A DNA stretch of 26,575 nt from contig JAEMRJ010000018.1 in the NCBI GenBank assembly GCA_016463365.1, positions 1 to 26,575 on the forward strand, written 5' to 3'. The translations under genes were made by a program, and so were the position numbers. How positions within the stretch are numbered: position 1 is the stretch's first letter; each line of letters begins with the position of its first letter. Shown here piece after piece: positions 1 to 7,600 of the stretch. The DNA comes from Thermoleophilaceae bacterium. Lineage in GTDB: Bacteria > Actinomycetota > Thermoleophilia > Solirubrobacterales > JACPNS01. The notes below the pieces were generated by a model that saw only the letters and a list, made by a program, of their open reading frames with translations, had not been told where the DNA came from and made no database searches.

Positions 1-920
1 ACCTCGGCATCGCGATCGGCACTGACGGCGTCGGCAGCAAGGTGATCATCGCCGAACAGATGGGCAAGTTCGACACAGTCGGGATCGACTGCATGGCGAT
101 GAGCGTCAACGATCTGATCTGCGTCGGCGCCACTCCGATTGCTCTTGTGGACTACATCGCTGTCGAGCACGCGGACCCGGAGATGCTCGCCGGAATCGCG
201 ACCGGCCTGAAGATCGGCGCAGAGCTTGCCGGCGTGGAGATCCCCGGCGGCGAGCTGGCGCAGCTTCCCGAACTGATCAAGGGCCACCCGAGCCCGAGCG
301 GCTTCGACCTGGTCGGCGCAGCGTTCGGCACGATCGCGCTCGATCAGATCATCAGCGGCGACTCGATCGAACCCGGCGACGTGATCATCGGACTCCCGAG
401 CAGCGGTATCCACAGCAACGGTCTCACACTGGCGCGCAAGGCACTGCTCGACGACGCCGGCTACGCGCTCACCGACACGCCGGAGGAACTCGGCGGCAAG
501 TCGGTCGGCGAAGAACTTCTCACCCCCACCGAGATCTACGTCAAGCCGATCATGGAGCTGCTGAAGTCTCCGGTCGACGTGCGGGGGCTTGCGCATCTGA
601 CCAGCGGCGGAGTGCTCAATCTTCTGCGCCTCAGCAGCGACGTCGGCTACGTCTTCGAGACTCCGCTCAAGCCCCAACCGGTCTTCGAGATGATCCAGCA
701 GGCCGCTGGCGTCTCTGATGCCGAGATGGCCGAGGTCTTCAACATGGGCTGCGGTTTCTGCGTCGTCGTTCCGCCCGAACAGGCCGACGCAGCAGACACG
801 CTCTTGCGTACGCACTACGACGGCGCGCACGTGATCGGGCGCGTCACCGACAACGCCGGTCAGGTTGCCGTCACGCCGACCGGGCTGATCGGCGACAAAT
901 CCGGCCTACGAGCCGTTTAG
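1..920 (+). CDS. purM: Phosphoribosylformylglycinamidine cyclo-ligase (AIR synthase), 5' end missing
   Basis: PurM closes formylglycinamidine ribotide to aminoimidazole ribotide using ATP, the fifth step of de novo purine synthesis in the cytoplasm. The reading frame is open from base 3, so the gene starts outside the window; about 305 of the usual 340-350 residues are present. The first visible residues contain GTDGVGSK, matching the family's GTDGVGTK substrate loop. They are followed by DTVGIDCMAMSVNDL (family: D..GIDLVAM.VNDL) and by GGELAQLPE at the position of the usual GGETAEMP. The C-terminal half has SSGIHSNG, LTSGG and FNMGCGF, all typical of the AIR-synthase C-terminal domain. The Glu-Leu-Ala-Gln-Leu variant of the central motif is a mild divergence. 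The TAG stop overlaps the stop codon of the convergent L,D-transpeptidase gene, so no terminator fits between them. No alternative function seems likely. Confidence 0.95.
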   Translation, partial: LGIAIGTDGVGSKVIIAEQMGKFDTVGIDCMAMSVNDLICVGATPIALVDYIAVEHADPEMLAGIATGLKIGAELAGVEIPGGELAQLPELIKGHPSPSGFDLVGAAFGTIALDQIISGDSIEPGDVIIGLPSSGIHSNGLTLARKALLDDAGYALTDTPEELGGKSVGEELLTPTEIYVKPIMELLKSPVDVRGLAHLTSGGVLNLLRLSSDVGYVFETPLKPQPVFEMIQQAAGVSDAEMAEVFNMGCGFCVVVPPEQADAADTLLRTHYDGAHVIGRVTDNAGQVAVTPTGLIGDKSGLRAV

Positions 921-1633
921 CGCCGGACCAGTACGGGGGTTCCGGCCACAACGTGCCGCGCCAGATACCGCACCAGGTTGTTGGGCACGCGCACGCAGCC
1001 GTGTGACCGGGCGCTCCCCAGCGGATCGCTCAGCGACGCGCCGCCGCGGCCATGGATGCCGATCGTCCCGTCGCCGCCGTCGAAGCTCTTGAGCTTCTGG
1101 GAGTTGGCATTGAGATGAAAGATCCACGGGCCGCTGAAACCACCGGGATCAGGTTGCTTCACCACCTCGCGGATCGCGAAGAGCCCGGTCGGGGTCGGGG
1201 TCGAGCGCGCCCCGACGACCACTTTCGTGCTGCGCATCGCGCGGCCGCCCTTGAACACCGTCATCCGACGGCTCGAGCGGTCGACGGTCACGCGCCACTG
1301 ATTGCGAAAGATCTGCGCGTGGTCGGCCGGAATCCAGCCGTAGGTGCCGTTGGGCTTACGCGCGAGCAGCAGCTTGATCCACAGCTTGCCTGACTCGTCC
1401 GCCGCCGACTTCACCGCCATCAGCTGCATCGGGCCCTTGTCCCACGGAGCACGCGAGTTCACCGTCCCGACGCGAGCGCTCCTGGCCGACGGGCCCGAAC
1501 GCGCCGCGCTCTGCACGACGACGCGCGCCGCGTATGAAGCCTTCGCACCCGGCGCCGTCACCTGCTGCGCATCAACCTGCCCGCCGGCTCCCGCCGCGAG
1601 CACGAGTGGAAGCGCCAGCGCTGTGCCGATCAT
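917..1633 (-). CDS. Secreted L,D-transpeptidase (YkuD fold)
   Basis: This 238-residue protein should form 3-3 cross-links in peptidoglycan, or attach a protein to it, outside the cytoplasmic membrane. Residues 1-24 look like a signal peptide: short N-region, a hydrophobic Ala/Leu stretch, then Gly/Ala-Gln. Residues about 37-107 resemble an SH3-like wall-binding domain (WIKLLLARK, YGWIPA). The catalytic YkuD domain spans about 112-238, with IGIHGRGG (His194) and the signature SHGCVRVPN (His211, catalytic Cys213). The domain order matches common actinobacterial and firmicute enzymes. The start was chosen at the ATG that overlaps the TGA of the upstream giant gene (ATGA). A longer open frame continues upstream but only as an out-of-frame shadow of that gene. 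The overlap implies translational coupling, so enzyme and giant surface protein are probably made together. The TAA stop overlaps the purM stop. Confidence 0.9.
   Translation of the reverse strand: MIGTALALPLVLAAGAGGQVDAQQVTAPGAKASYAARVVVQSAARSGPSARSARVGTVNSRAPWDKGPMQLMAVKSAADESGKLWIKLLLARKPNGTYGWIPADHAQIFRNQWRVTVDRSSRRMTVFKGGRAMRSTKVVVGARSTPTPTGLFAIREVVKQPDPGGFSGPWIFHLNANSQKLKSFDGGDGTIGIHGRGGASLSDPLGSARSHGCVRVPNNLVRYLARHVVAGTPVLVRR
1630..1633 (-). promoter_or_regulatory. ATGA stop/start overlap coupling the giant gene to the L,D-transpeptidase
   Basis: On the minus strand the giant gene's TGA and the transpeptidase's ATG share bases as ATGA. A purine-rich stretch containing GGAGG lies about 12 nt before the ATG. 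Such overlaps usually mean termination-reinitiation, so the second protein's synthesis depends on translation of the first. Confidence 0.75.
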
Positions 1634-4600
1634 CCCGCCGTCCCGCCTCCGCGCGATGCAACTGCAGGCACGCGGATCCGCGCCTGGGCGCGAACGGTCT
1701 TTGCGTTGGTCGCGTTGGCGCTGACCGGATTGGTGACAACCCCGCCGCGTCCGTTGTTGACCCGGAAGGTCGGCTTGTAGGTACGCGAGGAACCGGGCGA
1801 AAGCGTCGCGATCTCCCAGCAGAGCGAGCCGCTGACGAGCTTTCCGCCGGCCTTCTTCACCACGCTGAGGCGCGACGGGATCTTGTCGCAGACCTCTACG
1901 CGCACGGCCGTCACCTTCGAGACGTTCTTGACCTTGATCGTGAACTTGACGTGACCGCCGACCGGCACAGAGCTGCGATTTGCGACCTTGGTGATCGAGA
2001 GCTTCGCGGTGCTCTTGCCGGCAACGATCGGTGAGGTCGCTGTGTTGTCTCCCGGGTTGCGGTCGTTGAGGGCAGTGACGGTGGCCGAGTTCACGATTGA
2101 ACCGGTCGCCGCCACGACGGCGGTCAACGTGAAGCTCTTGCTGCCGCCCGCCGCGATGTCTCCGAGCTGGCACGTGACCACCGGATCGACGAACGCGCAC
2201 GAGGTGGCGTCCCCGCCGCCGGCCGACTTGAAGATCAGCCCTGCCGGCAGCGTGTCGGTGACGACGACCGAACGAGCGGTGTCCGGTCCGCTGTTGGCCA
2301 CGGTCATCGTGTAGGTGACGGTGTCGCCGACCTTCGGGCTGCTCTGCGACGCCGTCTTGGTGATCGTCACGTTGGAACTCGTGGGGTAGGCGTTGTTCTC
2401 GATCGGCGTGTTGACCGACGAGCTGTTGTTGGAGAGGTCTGGATCGGGGGTGGTCGATGCCGCAGTCGCAGTGTTTGTCACGGTCGAGCCGACGACCGAG
2501 TCCTGCGGCACGGCGACGACCACGATCTGCGCCGTCGCGTTGATCGCCATGTCGCCGAGCTGGCACGTGACCGTGCCGCCGCTCTCGGTGCAGCTGCCGA
2601 CTGACGGGGTCGCCGACTGGTAGCTCAGGCCGGCCGGGAGCGGATCGGTCACGACAACCGCTTCAGCCGTCGCGGGACCGTTGTTCACGACCGAGAGCGT
2701 GTAGGTCAGGGGATAGCCGGCCGCGCCGTAGCTCGGGCCGGTCTTGACGATCGCGACGTCTGCATTCGGTCCGACGGCGACGTCCACGCTGTCGGTGTTG
2801 TTCGGCTGGATCGTGTCGGGCGTGACCGGCGATTCGACATGCGCGGTGTTGGTCACCGTGGCGTCGCTGTAGTCAAACCCGGCATTCACGTTCACCCGGA
2901 TCTCGACGTTGTCGCTCGGGGCCATCGTCGGCAGGTCGCAGCTGAGCAGCTGGCCAGCGACCGTGCACGTGCCGCTGCCGACCTCGAACGAGTGGCTGAG
3001 GTATGCGATGCCTGCGGGAAGCGTGTCGGTGACCTCCGGCGTGACGGCGTCATCGGGGCCGTTGTTGGTGATCGTCAGCGTGTAGTGGAAGTCGCCACCC
3101 GAAGCGACCGACGGACTGGCCGAGGCGGTCTTGTCGATCGCGAGATCGGCCATCGGCGTGACCGTGACATCCGCGGAGTCGGAGTTGTTGGCCGTGCTCG
3201 ACTCGGTCGTTGTCGTGGAGCCCGTCGCGGTGTTGGTCCAGTCCGTTCCGACGGATTCTCCGCGCACAGTCATGTTCAGAGTGACCGTCTCGCCGGCAAC
3301 GACGGTTCCGATCGTCCAGGTGACGTCGGCCCCGGCAACGGCGCTGCAGCCGCTTGCTGCAGGCGTCGTCGAAACGCAGGAGAGCCCGAGCGGGAGGTCG
3401 TCCACAAGCTCGACGTTCAGAGCGTCGGACGGCCCGTCGTTTGTCACGGTGATCGTGAAGGCGGTTTCGTCGTGATTGATGATCGTCGACGGATCGCCGG
3501 TGCTGACGGCCTTGGTCACGACAAGGTCGGCCGTGGTGCCGAGCGGAATCACCTCGGTGTCGGAGTTGTTGCCCGGGACCGGATCGGTCTGATCACCAGT
3601 GACCGTCGCGGTGTTGGAGACGGGATCGACCAGTCCGGATCTGACGTGCAACGTCACCGTGAATTCACGCGAGTCGCCGGGCTGAAGCGTTCCTGCAGCG
3701 TCGCAGTCGATCTGATCGATCGGACTGCCGCTCGTTGTGCAGCTGTCGCCCGGGGTCGCGGCAACAGCGGAGACGAAATCGAACTCGGTCAGGTCGATGC
3801 TGTCGCTCACTTCAACGCCACTCGCGTCGCTGGGGCCGTTGTTGGTTGCCGTGATCGTGTAGACGATGTTTTCGCCGGCCGTGCCCGGGTTCGGGGTTCC
3901 GACCTTCGTGATCGCAAGATCCGTTTCGGTCTCGACCGTGATTTCTCCGGTGTCGCTCAACGCGGCCGGGCGTTCGGTCGAGCGCACGGCGGCGGTGTTG
4001 ATGAAGGTCGCGCCATCGGCGGTGTCGGCCGGCACAAACATCGGAACCGTGATCGTGATCGTCTCACCAGGCGTGAGTGAGTCAAGCGTCCAGTCAATCT
4101 GCGTGGCGCTCGAGGAATCGAGCGCGAAGTTGTCGCAGGGCGCCGGCGAGCAGACCGCAGTCTCGGGGTTCGTCGTGAGGTTGTAGGTCAACCCCGCGGG
4201 GACCGTGTCGGAGATCTCCACGTCGCGCGCGGTGCCAAGACCAGTGTTCTCGACCACGATCGTGAAGTCGTTCCATGTGCCGGCGATTGCCGTGCCGGCG
4301 TCGGGAGTCTTCGAGATCGGAAGCCACGGCAGGATGATCTCGGCGTCCTCGTCGTCTTCGTCGGTGTACGGTGCCGTGGCCGAGCTGGTCGCGCCGGAGG
4401 CGTCGGTGCCCGCGATGTCAACGACGTTGGTGTACGGGTCGTGCGGCTCACCATCTGGCAGCAGCGCCGACATGGTCGGGATCGCGTCGAAGGTCAGAAC
4501 GATCGGTGCTCCACCGCCGGCGATGTCGCCGATGTTGGTCCATGTGAGAGTCGGGCCGGTCGCAACTGGTGTTCCCGCTGGATCGCTGTAGGCGACGCTG

Positions 4601-7600
4601 TCGCGCTCAGTCGAACCGGCGACGTACTCCCACCCTGTCGGCAGGACATCCGTCACATCTATGTCGTTGAGCGTCGCGACGGAATCCGCATTGCTGATCG
4701 TCAGCGTCCACTGGATCGGCTGGTTGATCTCGGCGTAGCCACCGTCGGCCACAGTCTTCAGGACCAGAGGATTGGGCACGTGCACGGTCAGGGTGACGGT
4801 GTCCTCCGGCAGAGCGCCCTCGGGGTAGGTACGGGCGTCCGGGTTGGCGGTGCGATCGGCGAGGTTCAGGCCCCAGTACTGTGTGACGCGCGCCGTGTTG
4901 GCAACCGTGTCGAGGTTTCTGAAGTTCGACGATGCCGCAAGATCAGCCGTGTAGGTGATCACGATCGGCGCGTCGGCCGGTGCGAGCTGATCGATCTGCC
5001 ATGCGTAGCTGTAGCCCGGTCCAGGAGCCACGGCGGTCACGCCGGCGGGCAACGGGCCGACCACGATGTTCACGAGGTTGCTCGGCGTCGGGACAGTGTC
5101 CTGGATGATCGAGTCGTAAGCCGTCTCTGTGCCCGTGTTGTCGATCGTCACCGTGTAGGTGAAGGAGCTTCCCGGCTGGACGTTGCAGCTGTCGGCGTCG
5201 CCGCTCTGGCAGGAGACGTCCTTGTCGATCGTGAGGTTCGGTTCGGTGACCGTGACGGCCTCGGTGTCGGGCGTCGGCGTGACGACGTTCGGCGCCGGGC
5301 AGGGTGCCGTGGCCACGCTGCACCACACCGGGCCGGCGGTGTTGGTGAGGATCGTTCCCTGCTGGTTTCCGACAGCGTCATCGATGCGGGCCGTGTACTG
5401 CAACTGCAGCACGCGCGGACTCGTGTGCGCCGCGATACTCCCGAAGTCCCAGGTCAGGATGTCGCCGGCTCCGATGCTGGTCGTCGGCGCCGCAGGGGTT
5501 GGCGGACAACCGCTCGTGCAGGTGTAGCTGCCGAAGGTGATGTTGTCGAAGCCCGCCGGCATGTCGTCGACCACGCGGAAGTCGTAGAACTGGGTGTTGG
5601 CCGGGAGAGCCACCTCGACCGTGTAAGTGACTGTCTGGCCGATCGTGGCGGTGTTGTCGGAGACCGTCTTGATTGTTGCAGTGCCAGCCACCGTGACTGA
5701 GTCGGACCTGTTCCGGTTGTAGGTGCGTTCGCCGGCGACCACTCCCGGCATGCTCGTGCCGGTGAGAGCGGCGGTGTTGGTCAGAACCTGGCCACCGACC
5801 GGCGCCGGGCTCGAATCGACCTCGACGCAGTAACGCAGCGGCGTGCTCGCCAGTGGCGCGACATCGCCCACGGTCCACGTGATCGTGTTGGCCCCGTCGT
5901 TCCAGACACCGGCGGGCGAGGCAGCAGCTCCATTGCAGCGCACAACGGTCCCGCCGTCGGCGATCGGCGTACCAGCGCCGTTGGTCGGAGTGAGACCGGC
6001 CGGCACAGTGTCAACCACAACCGTGTCGTGGAGCGGACTGCTGGCAGGACCGCTACCGCGGTTCGGGTTGGTCAGCGTGACCGTGTATTCGATCTCCTGG
6101 CCCGGCGAGACGACGTCGTCACCGTCGTTTTCGTTCTTGGCGATCGCCGGGTTCGGCTCGACGATCGTGGTGGTGGTCGTGTTCGAGTTGACATTGCTCT
6201 GCGTCGCGCCGAACTGATCTGTGAAGGTGCGTGAGGCGACGTTGTTCCGTGTGTTCCCGTGGTTGTTGCCGACGTCATTGACCGTGACCGAGAATGCGAG
6301 GGTGAAGACCTGGGGCGAGTTCGTCGTGTTCTTGTAGGTACCGATCGTCAGCGTCGGCACGCCGCCCGGTGAGGTTGCGCTCATGCCGCCGGGCAGAGCT
6401 CCGCCGTCGAGCTGACCGACGACGCTCAGCGGAACCAGCGTGAAGGTGGCCGGAAACTGGTCCACGATCGACATGTTTGTGACGGTCATGCGCTTCGGCA
6501 GCGTGAAGGTGACGGTGTAGTTGACGGTTTCGCCAAGCGTCGCCTGGGTGCCGAGGTTGTTGTTCGTCTCGTTGATGCTCGTCGACTGCGTCTTCACGAA
6601 CGACCCGCCACCGACCACCTTCGAGTCGTCGAATGCCGGCAGGGTCGGTGTCGGGCCCGGCGGCGGCGTGCACTCGGGCCGGAGGCTGTTGTCGGGGAAG
6701 TGCGTGAACGTGTCGTTGGGGAAAGGCTGGTTGGTCTCGTTGTCGAACGAGTAGACGCAGGCAACGTCGGGGATCTCCGTGAACGGCGACGAATCGTCGG
6801 TCACGGTGAAGTCGAAGGCGAGCGTCGTGGTCGCGCCGGCGTCGACGTCGACGCCTGTCCAGGTGATCGTCGCTCCGCCGCCGCTGTTCACACATGCCGC
6901 GGAGTCGGCAATGCCGAGGTTCGCGAAGTTGCTCAGCGTGCTGCAGTCGTAGGGCGAAGGCGTGTGTTCTTGAACCACGCTGTTCACTGCGTCGATCTGA
7001 CCGCTGTTGGCGACATCCACATGGAACGTCGCAACGTCATTGCCGGAGACAACGACGGTGTCGGGCCTGCCGGCGACGCCGGTGTCGCCGTTGAGCGCGT
7101 CGACGCCCTTGGTCAGGCTGATGATCGGCTCCGCGGCCTCGGCCTCGGCCTGGTCGCGGTACGTCGTCACGTTTCCCGCCGTGTTTGCGGTACTCAGCTT
7201 GAGCAGGTTGCCGCGCAGCGGCGGGAAGATCTCGGTCGGGTCACCGGAGACGTTGTCGATCGCGGTCGCGATGATGTATTCGAAGGTGTGGCCAGCGGGG
7301 TTGACGGTGTCGTCAGGCCCCGCCACGGGAAACTCGATGAAGGTGCCGTTGTCGACGATCGGATCGATCAGCACATCGTTGTTTGCGGTCGGGCCGGTGC
7401 CGGGAACGCCAGTCGCGTAGCTCGTGCCGCTCGGCAGGAAGTCGGTCAGCACGATCCCGCCGGTCGAGATGCCGCCGAGGAAATCGACGCGCAGCTTCCA
7501 GCAGACGATGTCGCCCGGGCGGTAGGGCGAGGCCGGTCCATCGACATAGCTCGCTCCGGCGGCGGTCGCGCAGTCGACCGGCTGCGGCAGCGAAGCCGGT

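Noticed and set aside
1634..2566. Upstream extension of the L,D-transpeptidase reading frame to 549 residues
   Set aside because: The extra 311 residues are Arg/His/Gln-rich and lie out of frame inside the giant gene. The signal peptide begins at the ATG in the ATGA overlap.
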